Source of the DNA: a virus
Virus record (IMG/VR): IMGVR_UViG_3300035698_013781
Location: 1-33,196 of that record
Direction: 5' to 3' (one strand)
Length of the DNA: 33,196 nt
Positions within the stretch are counted from its first letter, which is position 1, and every line of letters starts with the position of its first letter. The notes beneath the pieces are model-generated. The model was not told where the DNA came from, did not search any database, and worked only from the letters and a program-made list of their open reading frames with translations. Below are positions 1 to 7,882 of the stretch, in pieces. The translations under genes and the position numbers were made by a program.

Positions 1-1
1 T

Positions 2-217
2 CCATCACAGGACACTGGACATTCATCCGATTCTGAATGGAACTTTATGAAACTCACATCTATCAAGGGAATCGGTCACGAAAGGGCCGCAGACATTGGT
101 AGAATCTACAACTCAGAGGATGAACTAATCATTGCTTTAAATAAGGGCGCAGTCCCTTTAAGAAATGATATAGTAGACCTACTAAAAGACTATTATCAAA
201 CTCAAATGGAGGCTTAA
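2..217 (+). CDS. C-terminal end of a helix-hairpin-helix protein, probable head-tail module
   Basis: The frame is open from base 2 and ends at TAA 215-217; the start lies outside the window, so at least 71 residues are seen. The sequence LTSIKGIGHERAADIGRIY followed by a short acidic helix reads as a helix-hairpin-helix (hairpin IKGIG), a motif known to bind DNA or protein non-specifically. It stops six bases before the tail tube gene, so it belongs to the same transcript and probably to the connector or tail-completion genes that usually precede the tube. The HhH call is seen in the sequence; the role in head-tail joining is only inferred from position. Confidence 0.6.
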   Translation, partial: PSQDTGHSSDSEWNFMKLTSIKGIGHERAADIGRIYNSEDELIIALNKGAVPLRNDIVDLLKDYYQTQMEA

Positions 218-222
218 GTAAA

Positions 223-1266
223 ATGGCACGATTTATAGGAGATTTTCAAAAAGTCGTAGGGATCCACGAAAGCGGAACTTACGCAGTTGCAGCAAGTAAC
301 ACAGATTCTGTTGCAGGTAGTACATATTGGATCGGACAAGTAACCGAACATTCAATTGATGATGCTGAGAATTACATTGAAGATAGATATATGGGCACAG
401 CAACTCAGAACTTTGATACCATGGAATTGGGAGTAAATGATGTTACAGGAACATTAACTTACCACCCACACGATATGAGATTGATGTTCTATGCAATAGG
501 CTCAACAGTGGAAGTATCTGGAGCAACATTGACTACAGCTACACACGCAGTATCTGAAATCAACAGTGATGTATGGCAAAGCCCATTCACAAGTGGAACC
601 GGCGCACATCCAGCACCAATGAGCTTTACTTTGGAAGATAGTAAGCAATCACCTGGAACTGGCAGAAATTTTGTTAGACAAATCCATGGTGCAGTTGTAA
701 ACACCGCCGCATTGACATTATCTCAAGGAGAGAAGGCTACAATAGACATTGATTATGTAGCACAACACCTTGCAGTAACATCTGGCACAACAACTGCTTT
801 AGTCAATAGTGGAACTCAAGCATTAACACCATATATGTGGAATGATGCTTTGTTAACTATGGCTGGAAGTGTAATGGATACAACCAAAGAAATTGTGTTC
901 ACTGTTAACAGGAACATTACTGCGCCTCATTATAATAACGGAAGCAGAGTAGTAGCTACGCCTTACTCCGGTAAGCGAGAATACACCCTGGACATTACAA
1001 TGGACTTGGATGGCCTTGATGCGATGTGGCTATACGAACAATACTACCGAGGCGGTAGCAAATTCAATGCAGACCTGGCACTTGACGCAGACATTGTAGC
1101 AATTGGAAGTAAATCCGCAGCATTCTCATTCAGTGGATGTAGAATTACTGCAATGGAGAATCCAAGCAATGCTGAAGCTGACACTACAGAGACAACTTTA
1201 ACAGTCAGACCACAGAGTGTAGCCGGATCCGCATGGGATAGAACTGCCAATTACAACCCTTGGTGA
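223..1266 (+). CDS. Major tail tube protein
   Basis: This 347-residue protein has the size, acidic beta-rich composition and position expected of a tail tube subunit: directly upstream of a chaperone pair and the tape measure gene. Its N-terminal MARFIGDFQKVVGIHESGTY and the later segment GKREYTLDITMDLDGLDAMWLYEQYY, with a C-terminal run of alternating polar and hydrophobic strands (about residues 285-335), resemble the two-sheet tube fold of phage tail tubes. Start ATG 223 follows GGAGG (208-212) at a usual distance. The tube subunits polymerise around the tape measure protein. I see no sheath gene next to it, which argues for a non-contractile tail. The family call is by pattern and synteny, not by a database match. 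Confidence 0.72.
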   Translation: MARFIGDFQKVVGIHESGTYAVAASNTDSVAGSTYWIGQVTEHSIDDAENYIEDRYMGTATQNFDTMELGVNDVTGTLTYHPHDMRLMFYAIGSTVEVSGATLTTATHAVSEINSDVWQSPFTSGTGAHPAPMSFTLEDSKQSPGTGRNFVRQIHGAVVNTAALTLSQGEKATIDIDYVAQHLAVTSGTTTALVNSGTQALTPYMWNDALLTMAGSVMDTTKEIVFTVNRNITAPHYNNGSRVVATPYSGKREYTLDITMDLDGLDAMWLYEQYYRGGSKFNADLALDADIVAIGSKSAAFSFSGCRITAMENPSNAEADTTETTLTVRPQSVAGSAWDRTANYNPW

Positions 1267-1272
1267 ACTAAT

Positions 1273-1884
1273 ATGACCAATGTTAGTTTGTCAATTTGGT
1301 TTAAGGCCACTTGGAAAAGCTGGCTGGATAATCAATATAGGCACTGGTTTAGTGAAGAAATCAAGTTAGATTTGGCTGCAACCCAGTCAAAATTTGATTT
1401 GTTTCAAACTGAAATAGACGAGATTAAGGTAAAGCTTACTGAAAGCAATGCAGAAATAGACCGTCTTAACCAGTTACTTGTTGATGATACCGATGAGGCA
1501 AAGTGCTTCGGCACAATATCAATCTCAGAAATGGCCGCATTATTGAGGCCGCATTGTAATGACTTAAGACTATCTGACGGTGTTTATGGGTTGACTTCAA
1601 AGGATGAAGCCCAGAGATTCTGTGAGAAAACCAAAGTATCAATAAAACAATACCAATCCAATGTTTATGACTGCGATGAGTTCAGTTTCGCACTTATGGG
1701 CTACTGGAACCTTGATTTAATGAGCTTTGCGTTTGGGATAGCCTGGAGCAAGAATCATGCTTTCAATATTATGATTGATAATGACCATCAAATATGGTGT
1801 GTAGAACCACAGAACAATAACTTCATTAAAATTGAAGATTTAAAGAGTGGTATATACTACCCTATGGATGTAATAATGATCTAA
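1273..1884 (+). CDS. Coiled-coil protein with a transglutaminase/papain-like Cys-His domain
   Basis: Residues about 30-75 form a heptad-like coiled coil (DLAATQSKFDLFQTEIDEIK onward). The C-terminal half carries YDCDEFSFALMGYW with Cys134, then SKNHAFNIMI with His162, an Asp near 169 and the ending WCVEPQNN. A Cys-Asp-x-Phe helix followed by His-Ala-x-Asn and Glu-Pro-Gln is the pattern of small transglutaminase-like or papain-fold proteins found in phages, some of which are enzymes and some carbohydrate binders. The gene is inserted between tail tube and tail chaperone, an unusual place, and has no strong ribosome binding site, so it may be translated by coupling to the tube gene seven bases upstream. 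It might be a virion-borne peptidase or cross-linker; function is unproved. Confidence 0.5.
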   Translation: MTNVSLSIWFKATWKSWLDNQYRHWFSEEIKLDLAATQSKFDLFQTEIDEIKVKLTESNAEIDRLNQLLVDDTDEAKCFGTISISEMAALLRPHCNDLRLSDGVYGLTSKDEAQRFCEKTKVSIKQYQSNVYDCDEFSFALMGYWNLDLMSFAFGIAWSKNHAFNIMIDNDHQIWCVEPQNNNFIKIEDLKSGIYYPMDVIMI

Positions 1885-1897
1885 GGAGGATTAGAAA

Positions 1898-2275
1898 ATG
1901 TTAAAACCAGAGGATATTTTATTTAACCGTGGAGAGGACGGCAATTTATTACCCAAAGAAATCACATTGGAAACAATGCAGGGTAAGCCTACAATCCTGG
2001 CCAAGCCCCTTACCAGAGGGAAATTAATAGAAATTCACCAAAAAGCGAGCTCAGATGATGTAAGTGAGAAATTTGCCGCATCAAATGACATTATAATTGA
2101 AGGGTTAATAGAGCCAAAGCTTAATGCTGAACAAATCAAAGACTTAAAGCCAATGTATGCGAATGCAATTTCAACCGCAATCATGGCCATAAGCTTAGGT
2201 GTGAGTCAAGATGAAGTAGAGAAAAAGGCTCAAGAGTTATTAAGCACTCAAGAGGCAGACCTTAAAAAAAAATAG
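1898..2275 (+). CDS. Tail assembly chaperone, short (gpG-like) form
   Basis: This 125-residue acidic, mostly helical protein lies between the tail tube and tape measure genes, the fixed position of the gpG/gpGT chaperones in long-tailed phages. It starts at ATG 1898 after AAGGAGGA (1882-1889). It ends with Leu-Lys-Lys-Lys at the codons CTT AAA AAA AAA TAG, that is, on a run of nine A (2264-2272) ending at the stop codon, which is a classic -1 slippery site. Normal termination gives the short form; slippage gives a longer fusion with the next frame. The protein is expected to coat the tape measure protein during tail assembly and to leave before maturation. Assignment rests on synteny and the frameshift, since this family is very variable in sequence. 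Confidence 0.72.
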   Translation: MLKPEDILFNRGEDGNLLPKEITLETMQGKPTILAKPLTRGKLIEIHQKASSDDVSEKFAASNDIIIEGLIEPKLNAEQIKDLKPMYANAISTAIMAISLGVSQDEVEKKAQELLSTQEADLKKK

Positions 2276-2445
2276 AATCCGATGAGGACATTGTTTTATG
2301 GTTGCATGGAAGAGGATACACTTATTTCACTATACCACGGCTCACCTATCCAGAGATAATAACTCTGCTTGACGCAAAAGAAAGGGAAAACAAGCGGAAA
2401 AAGCGAGCAATGGACAAGGAAAAGAGGAAAAGTAAACGGAAATGA
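2272..2445 (+). CDS. Tail chaperone extension (gpT-like), reached by -1 frameshift
   Basis: In the -1 frame relative to the chaperone gene, an open frame runs from the end of the A9 run to TGA 2443-2445. It adds 57 residues beginning IESDEDIVLWLHGRGYTYFT and ending in a very basic tail rich in Lys, Arg and Glu. The frame has no ATG or GTG and no ribosome binding site; only a TTG near 2302 could serve. Translation through slippage at 2264-2272 would give a fusion of about 182 residues. In lambda-like phages the T domain binds tail tube subunits while the G domain binds the tape measure, so the basic tail here may do the former. The frame is seen; frameshift efficiency is unknown. Confidence 0.68.
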   Translation: MESDEDIVLWLHGRGYTYFTIPRLTYPEIITLLDAKERENKRKKRAMDKEKRKSKRK

Positions 2446-2458
2446 TTAGGAGGACAAG

Positions 2459-4255
2459 ATGGGAATGATGGGTGCATTGGGAGCAGGAGCATTGGGAGGT
2501 GCAGGTGTAGCGATAGTTATATCTGCAGTAGATAATTTCAGTAAAACCTTCACTAAAGCCAATGTAGGTATGGCCGGATTTGCTAAAGCTGGTGCAGTTG
2601 CTGTTATTGCAGGTGCGGCCCTGGCTGGCGGAATGGTCTTATTAGCCAAGAAATCAGCCGTAGTAGAGACAGGATTTGCTAAAGTCAATACCCTTTTAGG
2701 AGAGGGTGAAGATGCACAGGCTCTATTTGGTGATGCAGTCCAAGATTTAAACAAAGTTCTCGGTAATCAAGGCGACCAATTAGATGTATTGGACGGCCTA
2801 TATCAAACAATCTCAGCAGGAATAACTGACGCTGCAGACGCAGAATTCTTTATGGCCGCAGCTGCTAAATCAGCAGTAGGGGGCTCCGCAGAATTAAACA
2901 CAGTAATACTGGCAGGTTCAAAGGCATTATCCGGTTTCGGCCTGGATATTACAGACACGAACAGGGTATTTGATGTTTTCGCAGGCACAGTCAAGGCAGG
3001 TCAGACTACAATGGGTGAACTGGCAAGCGCATTCCCAAAAGTATCAGGATTAGCAGGTGAAGCAGGCATAACCCTTGAAGAGACTGCAGGAACACTGGCT
3101 GGACTAACTAAGTTTATGGGTAGCACAGATGAGGCCTCAACAGCACTTGGTCAAACAATAATCGCTTTTATGAAGCCAAGCAAGGATATGCAAGAAGCAG
3201 TCAAGGCATTAGGCTTTGAAAGTGCAACTGTAATGCTTAAAGAACTGGGCTTAAATGAAGCAGTAAAGACCTTAACAAAATCAGTTAATGGTGATTCCGA
3301 AGCAATTGCTGGATTATTTCAAAACAAAAGGGCATTGTTAGCAGTTATGCCTATGGTGGGTAAGGGAATGGACGATATTGCCGCATCTACAGACATTGTA
3401 AACAACTCAGTGGGCCTGGCAGACAAGCAATATAACGATATGACTGACACTATGGAATACAAATGGGGTGTTGCAATGAGCAACTCTCAGAATGCTATGG
3501 TAGACTTGGGTGCAGTTATCCAAGAAGTAATGCTTCCAATAATGGAAAAGCTTACAGGCTGGATAGAAAGCGCAACAGAATGGTGGAATAAACTCACTGA
3601 AGGCCAGAAAAAAACTGCAATAATAGTCGCAATGGCTACTGCAATCGGGCTTGTAACCCTTGGAGTAATAGCCTTAACCGCAGCATCAATCTCATTTGCA
3701 ATCGCAAACATTTGGTGGATCGGAATAATCTTACTTGTAATGGCAATAATCGCAGCCTTAATTGCTCTCGGAGTTTTGTTATACAAGAACTGGGACAAAA
3801 TCGTTGAGGGTGTTAAAAAGATGGGTGTTGCTATCAAGAATGTGTTCATTGGCATCCGAAACATCGTGGTTGATGTATGGAACAAAGTCATTAGCACTGT
3901 TGAAAGTGGTATTAACTGGGCAATAGATAAGCTGAACTATCTAATTAAGCTTGCAAACAAAGTGCCAGGAGTGAACATTTCAACCATAAAGGCCGCAGAT
4001 CTTGGCGGAATGAAGGGTTCTATGATGGATTATGCAGTTTATACTGCTCCAGCCGAAGCCGCAGGCACAGTAATGACAGATACTGGAGGAGTAAGCACAG
4101 CATTTCCAGAGAAATATGATAATAACTATACACCTTCAGAGGCACCAACATCATCAACCACAACTAATGTCAACATTAACAATCTTAATGGGTTCAATTC
4201 AAAGGACATAGCAACAGGGTTGCAAAAAGAATTGGCAACAAAGGTGAGGGTTTAA
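2459..4255 (+). CDS. Tape measure protein
   Basis: The 598-residue protein begins with Gly/Ala-rich hydrophobic sequence (about 1-65), continues with a TP901-type core in which alternating Ala-rich helices include DAQALFGDAVQDLNKVLGNQ and the repeated pattern TAGTLAGLTKFMGSTDEAST, and has a long hydrophobic membrane-spanning block at about residues 385-443. This organisation is typical of phage tape measure proteins, which set tail length and help channel DNA through the cell envelope. It is preceded by AGGAGG (2448-2453) before ATG 2459 and its TAA overlaps the next ATG by one base (TAATG). The length is modest, suggesting a short-to-medium tail. A Thr/Ser/Asn-rich linker lies near the C-terminus (about 555-575). 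Confidence 0.85.
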   Translation: MGMMGALGAGALGGAGVAIVISAVDNFSKTFTKANVGMAGFAKAGAVAVIAGAALAGGMVLLAKKSAVVETGFAKVNTLLGEGEDAQALFGDAVQDLNKVLGNQGDQLDVLDGLYQTISAGITDAADAEFFMAAAAKSAVGGSAELNTVILAGSKALSGFGLDITDTNRVFDVFAGTVKAGQTTMGELASAFPKVSGLAGEAGITLEETAGTLAGLTKFMGSTDEASTALGQTIIAFMKPSKDMQEAVKALGFESATVMLKELGLNEAVKTLTKSVNGDSEAIAGLFQNKRALLAVMPMVGKGMDDIAASTDIVNNSVGLADKQYNDMTDTMEYKWGVAMSNSQNAMVDLGAVIQEVMLPIMEKLTGWIESATEWWNKLTEGQKKTAIIVAMATAIGLVTLGVIALTAASISFAIANIWWIGIILLVMAIIAALIALGVLLYKNWDKIVEGVKKMGVAIKNVFIGIRNIVVDVWNKVISTVESGINWAIDKLNYLIKLANKVPGVNISTIKAADLGGMKGSMMDYAVYTAPAEAAGTVMTDTGGVSTAFPEKYDNNYTPSEAPTSSTTTNVNINNLNGFNSKDIATGLQKELATKVRV

Positions 4256-5790
4256 TGGTTATAAATGTAAGGTTAGTTATTGATGGGATTGCCAATACAG
4301 AATTCGTACAGTTAGATGTAGAGAAGAGTATTGGTGAGTTCAATGCGACTTCTAATTTCACTGCGGAATTTAGTAATTTTACAGGTATCTATAAAGATAC
4401 ATTCAGTCTGAATGATGAAGTTAACATCTACGCAGATTTAAACACTAACCCTGCGACCACCAAAATATTTACTGGAATAATTGAGAGCATAAATCCGTCA
4501 GGTGACGCAGGCGATGAGATTATCAAAATATCTGGTAGAGATTTCGGCGCAGTATTGCAGGACATGACAGTTCAGCCAATAGTATTCAAGAACCAAGATG
4601 CAGGTGGGATAGCTAAGGCAATCGTAGAATCTAACGCATTGGGTGTTTTAACTTCAAATAACATAGACACTTCCACAGGCACAATCATAGAGAAAATGGC
4701 CTTTAATCATAATAACATATTTGATGCACTGCAACAGCTCGCAGACCTATCTGGCTTTTTCTTTTATGTAGACACTGATAAGGATGTTCACTTTGAAGAG
4801 CTTGAATCCACTTCATCTGGTGAAACTTTTAATAATACTAATGTTATATCTGCGGATTTTGAGACTAACGATGGTGAGATTTTCAATAAAGTCTGGGTGT
4901 ATGGAGACAGAATCCTTACAGGTATGTCAGATACATTTGGCACATTGGGTGCCGCAGACACAGGCTCAGTTTTCAGACTAACAGATAAACCCCACAATAC
5001 CAGAGTCTCAGTCTTAGGCGTATTACAAGAGAAGGGTGGTATCGCTCAAATGGATGATCCGTCCACAGACGCAGACTTAAAATGGCTATTAGACTTCAAT
5101 GAGAAGAAAATAGTGTTTGTATCTGGCACATTGGGTGGCGATAATGTTCCTGTTTCGGGCACAGTCCCAATCCAAGTTGACTATGAGAGGAGCTCACCAA
5201 TCTTGAAATTCAGACAAGATCCAATAAGTATCGCTGCTTATGGCCCAAAGACAAAGATTATCTCTGATAAGGAAATCAAAGATTACGCCCAGGCGGATGA
5301 AAAGGCCACATCATTCCTTGCAGAGCACAAAGATCCAAAGATAATGGGTAATTTAGAGGTAAAAGGTGTTGTATTAGTCACTCCAGGCAACACTGCAGTT
5401 GTGGATTTACCCTGGCACAATATAAGCTCGCAGACTTACACAGTAATCAGCACATCATATTCATTCAATCAAACCAATAACTTATCAGAAAAGGTATTAC
5501 GAATCGTAGTAAACAAGAAAGTTAGAGATTTCGTAGACATAATGAAAGACCACGAGCTTAGGCTTAAGAAGGTAGAATCTGGTCCACTTGAAGGTAACAT
5601 GACAAGATTAGAGACTTTCACTGGCAATATGGTTCTAAGCCATCATTATGAGGTTTATACTGCGGATGTTGGTGATAATTTCATATTTCATTCAGAAAAG
5701 CACGGTTTATTTAATGATCCGAATTCAAGGATAGGCACAAGCCATGATGATTTGGGTTCGGTTTTTATATGTAGTGGAGGTACAATTTAA
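4255..5790 (+). CDS. Baseplate hub-like tail protein (gpD/gp27-like)
   Basis: This 511-residue protein directly follows the tape measure gene (overlap TAATG at 4253-4257). The first 190 residues contain a domain of the late-control-D/gp27 type: VRLVIDGIANTEFVQLDVEK, then TKIFTGIIESINPSGD, ISGRDFGAVLQDM, and the helix NIFDALQQLADLSGFFFYVD, which is the recurring hub pattern of strand-rich modules plus an 'ALQQLAD..GF.F..D' helix. A later segment (about 350-420) has another beta module ending in WHNISSQTYTVISTSYSF. Such proteins form the trimeric hub at the tail tip that holds the tape measure C-terminus. The last third is less familiar and may link to the tail-tip proteins encoded next. The hub call is family pattern plus synteny. 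Confidence 0.65.
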   Translation: MVINVRLVIDGIANTEFVQLDVEKSIGEFNATSNFTAEFSNFTGIYKDTFSLNDEVNIYADLNTNPATTKIFTGIIESINPSGDAGDEIIKISGRDFGAVLQDMTVQPIVFKNQDAGGIAKAIVESNALGVLTSNNIDTSTGTIIEKMAFNHNNIFDALQQLADLSGFFFYVDTDKDVHFEELESTSSGETFNNTNVISADFETNDGEIFNKVWVYGDRILTGMSDTFGTLGAADTGSVFRLTDKPHNTRVSVLGVLQEKGGIAQMDDPSTDADLKWLLDFNEKKIVFVSGTLGGDNVPVSGTVPIQVDYERSSPILKFRQDPISIAAYGPKTKIISDKEIKDYAQADEKATSFLAEHKDPKIMGNLEVKGVVLVTPGNTAVVDLPWHNISSQTYTVISTSYSFNQTNNLSEKVLRIVVNKKVRDFVDIMKDHELRLKKVESGPLEGNMTRLETFTGNMVLSHHYEVYTADVGDNFIFHSEKHGLFNDPNSRIGTSHDDLGSVFICSGGTI

Positions 5791-5791
5791 G

Positions 5792-6157
5792 ATGATAGTT
5801 AACGATGGAGTTGCCGCAATTGCAGGAACAGTAGGCTCTTCAGTAGTAATCAGACCAAGCCACCATGCCATTGGCACCGGTAGCACCACGGTTTTAGCTA
5901 CTGATACTGCATTAAACGCAGAGACAGACAGGAATCCATTGAGTTCAGTGGACTTAAGTGTATCACAAAACATCACTTTTATATCTGATTTCAGTTCAAC
6001 TGAGATAAGTGGTACATCTGTTGCTGAATTTGGACTATTCAATGCGGCTTCCGCAGGGAGCTTGTTTCATAGAGAATCAATTGAAACTATTGCTTTTTCA
6101 GGAGACAGAGAGCTTCAGATACAATCAACAATAAGATTCTCCAGGAGTGGCGCATGA
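5792..6157 (+). CDS. Small tail-tip/fibre-like structural protein
   Basis: I chose ATG 5792 because GTGGAGG (5774-5780) lies 11 bases upstream and this avoids the long overlap with the hub gene that an earlier in-frame ATG (5744) would need. The 121-residue product starts MIVNDGVAAIAGTVGS and carries HHAIGTGSTTVLATDTALNA followed by ETDRNP. The order 'a-I-GTG-x(4-8)-DTAL-x-x-E-x-x-R' is a recurring N-terminal signature of small phage and archaeal-virus tail proteins, and the rest is beta-rich with alternating Phe/Ser. It ends in ATGA, overlapping the next gene. Function within the tail tip is not known; the family resemblance is from memory and not searched. Confidence 0.55.
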   Translation: MIVNDGVAAIAGTVGSSVVIRPSHHAIGTGSTTVLATDTALNAETDRNPLSSVDLSVSQNITFISDFSSTEISGTSVAEFGLFNAASAGSLFHRESIETIAFSGDRELQIQSTIRFSRSGA

Positions 6158-6366
6158 ACAGCTGGAATGATTTTAAGCGGGCTTTGAAGTCCAAGATGGA
6201 CACGCTTCTTGATAAAGGCGAGATCAACGAATCAAGCTTGCAGTTTGAAAAGATAGTAGCAGATACATTAAAAGATATGATTATTAATGAAGGAACCATG
6301 AGTAGAAAGAAGGTGCAATCAAAACACATCTTATACCGTGACAATTCAATAAGGAGGGGTGATTAA
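6154..6366 (+). CDS. Small charged helical protein of unknown function
   Basis: ATG 6154 overlaps the TGA of the preceding gene (ATGA), the usual sign of translational coupling, and the 70-residue product overlaps the start region of the next gene. It is a lysine-rich, helical protein (MNSWNDFKRALKSKMDTLLD; later IVADTLKDMII) without membrane segments, cysteines or a recognisable motif. In-frame coding with the same codon preferences as neighbours and tight packing between two structural genes support it as real. It may be a chaperone or a minor tail component. I do not recognise a family. Confidence 0.55.
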   Translation: MNSWNDFKRALKSKMDTLLDKGEINESSLQFEKIVADTLKDMIINEGTMSRKKVQSKHILYRDNSIRRGD

Positions 6367-6736
6367 AATAGCACTTATGCACGAACAATTCGCAAGCGGA
6401 AATATGTTTACAGCTGGCCCTTCAGGTGGCCACACAGGAGTTAGCGGTTTAAATGATTTAACTGGAAGATTTAACTTCGGTATTTATGATTTCCCACAGG
6501 TGATGGACCAGGCATTCACTACCAACGCCGCAGGCAACATTACTCAGGTAATAGTCAGTGGCCCAACACACGCCTATCAATATGATGCACTATACAATGC
6601 AGAACAGAATCCTACAAATATCATAGTATCTGGCGCATCAATAGGTAGCGTAATCACTTACAATTACTGGTATCAAACAGGATCTGGAATAACAAGCACT
6701 GGAAGCTTAATCTCTGGAACTGTGGCGGTGTCTTAA
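6359..6736 (+). CDS. Beta-rich tail protein of unknown function
   Basis: The product (up to 125 residues) is rich in Gly, Thr, Ser and Asn, with DLTGRFNFGIYDFPQVMDQA and a C-terminal half of beta strands (TQVIVSGPTHAYQYDAL, VITYNYWYQTGSG), as expected for a tail-tip or fibre protein. The start is unclear. AAGGAGGGG (6351-6359) is a near-perfect ribosome binding site, but the GTG at 6359 sits inside it and the first ATG (6377) is 17 bases away. The best-spaced in-frame codons are ATT 6362 and ATA 6368, so a non-standard start is possible. It abuts the next gene with no gap (TAA then ATG). Role inferred only from position. Confidence 0.6.
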   Translation: MIKIALMHEQFASGNMFTAGPSGGHTGVSGLNDLTGRFNFGIYDFPQVMDQAFTTNAAGNITQVIVSGPTHAYQYDALYNAEQNPTNIIVSGASIGSVITYNYWYQTGSGITSTGSLISGTVAVS

Positions 6737-7396
6737 ATGGTAAGGGTTAATGTCGGCGGATTTGTATTCGGTGGTGTCAGAGCAGAATTAGTCAGCGGAT
6801 TTTGGATAGATCCAATATTGAGTGATGTCTGGGATGATTTTGACAGTTATGATGATGGAGCAATCACAACTAACACAAATTGGACTATCACATCGTACGG
6901 TGAAACAGTTACTGCTGAAGGTATTGCTACTATTATAGCAAGCACTATTAATCCAAGTGGTAAAGAGTTAGAAATTTATTCTCATGGTGATGGAACTGGT
7001 GGACCTAAAAAAGGTAGTATGACTGCAACGACAAATACTCTTGTAGATAATAGACATCTTCATTTCAAATACAAATGGGATACAAAAACAACAGGTAATT
7101 TAGACCCATATTCAAGAATTACAATCGCAGTAGGAAATGCCACAGATGGCTGGACTAATGTAGAATATCATGCTATTGCTGATGATACAGTAGGGAAAAC
7201 AGGGGCTGGAATTTGTTTTGTAGTAGCAAAAGGTTCAGATGTGTATGATGTTTATATTGCAGGGGTTCCAACTGAAGTTACACTTACTAATGGATTAAAA
7301 GTTATGTTGTTAAGTGAGTGCGACCAAGATAATACAACTGGGTTAGCATATATTTGGGTAGACGATTTTAGACAATCTACAATAGATGTGGCATAA
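6737..7396 (+). CDS. Lectin/ConA-like beta-sandwich protein, possible receptor binder
   Basis: The 219-residue protein starts right after the previous stop. From about residue 31 it has WDDFDSYDDGAITTNTNWTI, then a series of strands including RHLHFKYKWDTKT, SRITIAVGN, GAGICFVVAK, and it closes with LAYIWVDDFRQS. An opening 'W-DDF-(x)n-DG' strand and a closing 'Y-I-DDF-R' strand are characteristic of concanavalin A-like jelly-roll domains used for carbohydrate binding. As the last gene of the tail module it is well placed to be the distal adhesin. Codons look more AT-rich than in the tape measure gene, which is common for exchanged receptor-binding genes. Sugar binding is inference. Confidence 0.5.
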   Translation: MVRVNVGGFVFGGVRAELVSGFWIDPILSDVWDDFDSYDDGAITTNTNWTITSYGETVTAEGIATIIASTINPSGKELEIYSHGDGTGGPKKGSMTATTNTLVDNRHLHFKYKWDTKTTGNLDPYSRITIAVGNATDGWTNVEYHAIADDTVGKTGAGICFVVAKGSDVYDVYIAGVPTEVTLTNGLKVMLLSECDQDNTTGLAYIWVDDFRQSTIDVA

Positions 7397-7400
7397 TGGA

Positions 7401-7712
7401 ATGCAACATGACCGCATAATTGAAACCCTTGAGGATAGGCTTAGAGACACAAATTCATACGGTTTAATTCTCAGCTGTCAAAATTATGTTACACACGGCA
7501 TTTATGGCGAATGCGATTTAATGGCCCTTAGAGGCTACTACGCACTACTTTTTGAAGTCAAAGGCATTGACAAGCCTAAGAACAGAAAGAAGGCTTACAG
7601 ACAGCTTAACAAAGACCTGGGCTGGGTTCACGACAAGTATGGCGAGCTCAGAACATTCAAATTCTATGTTTATTCAAATAAAGACACGATTTCTCTGGAA
7701 TGGGTCAAATAA
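7401..7712 (+). CDS. Small PD-(D/E)XK nuclease-like protein
   Basis: From ATG 7401 the product has 103 residues; ATG 7386 is an alternative that would overlap the previous gene. It begins with a helix MQHDRIIETLEDRLRD containing Glu8/Glu11, then has GIYGECDLMAL with Asp39 and YALLFEVKGID with Glu52-Val-Lys54, followed by a basic helix. The order Asp, then hydrophobic strand with Glu-x-Lys, is the catalytic core of the PD-(D/E)XK superfamily (Holliday junction resolvases, restriction-type and VRR-type nucleases). The length is minimal for such a fold. It may act in recombination, resolving DNA before packaging, or degrading host DNA. It is the last gene before a promoter, so it belongs to the tail transcript. 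Confidence 0.6.
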   Translation: MQHDRIIETLEDRLRDTNSYGLILSCQNYVTHGIYGECDLMALRGYYALLFEVKGIDKPKNRKKAYRQLNKDLGWVHDKYGELRTFKFYVYSNKDTISLEWVK

Positions 7713-7714
7713 AC

Positions 7715-7729
7715 CGAAAGTTTTATATA
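7715..7729 (+). promoter_or_regulatory. Archaeal BRE/TATA promoter for the small-gene block
   Basis: CGAAAGTTTTATATA combines a purine-rich BRE (CGAAAG) with a TATA element (7722-7729). The TATA centre is about 26 bases upstream of ATG 7751, the normal distance to an archaeal transcription start, so the transcript is expected to be leaderless. Similar BRE/TATA strings occur at 10196, 23301 and 26587. Confidence 0.7.
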
Positions 7730-7750
7730 GTTATAAAATTATAGGATTAT

Positions 7751-7882
7751 ATGGCAAAGACAAGCATTGCAATTGATGTCTCAACATGGGATAAACTAAA
7801 CCGAATGAAGAAAGTCGGTGATAGTTTTGACGATTTGATTAATCAACTGCTAAAGGAAACAGGTAGAGGTGAATCACAATGA
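7751..7882 (+). CDS. VapB-family antitoxin-like / ribbon-helix-helix mini-protein
   Basis: This 43-residue protein, MAKTSIAIDVSTWDKLNRMK followed by KVGDSFDDLINQLLKETG, closely follows the pattern of the archaeal VapB-type antitoxin family: a short N-terminal strand that pairs in a dimer, then two helices with 'K..G.SFDD.I..LL'. Such proteins bind DNA as dimers. No toxin of the PIN type is encoded beside it, so here it is more likely a free transcription regulator. It has no ribosome binding site and its ATG coincides with the predicted transcription start of the promoter at 7715, so it is probably read from a leaderless mRNA. Its TGA overlaps the next ATG. Confidence 0.7.
   Translation: MAKTSIAIDVSTWDKLNRMKKVGDSFDDLINQLLKETGRGESQ

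Noticed and set aside
2282-2302. Independent start for the second chaperone frame
   Set aside because: The only candidate is TTG near 2302 with no purine-rich site; ATG 2282 is in another frame. The A9 run explains expression better.
3487-3897. 136-codon open frame on the minus strand within the tape measure gene
   Set aside because: It is antisense to the hydrophobic block of the tape measure gene; low-complexity residues, no binding site and no family pattern. The same holds for the other minus-strand frames, for example 2446-2754, 9766-10137, 18597-18998 and 24532-24903.
7552-7776. 74-codon plus-strand frame overlapping the PD-(D/E)XK gene
   Set aside because: It lies out of frame inside a well-supported gene and runs across the promoter and start of the antitoxin-like gene; its sequence is Ser/Thr/Lys-rich shadow coding.
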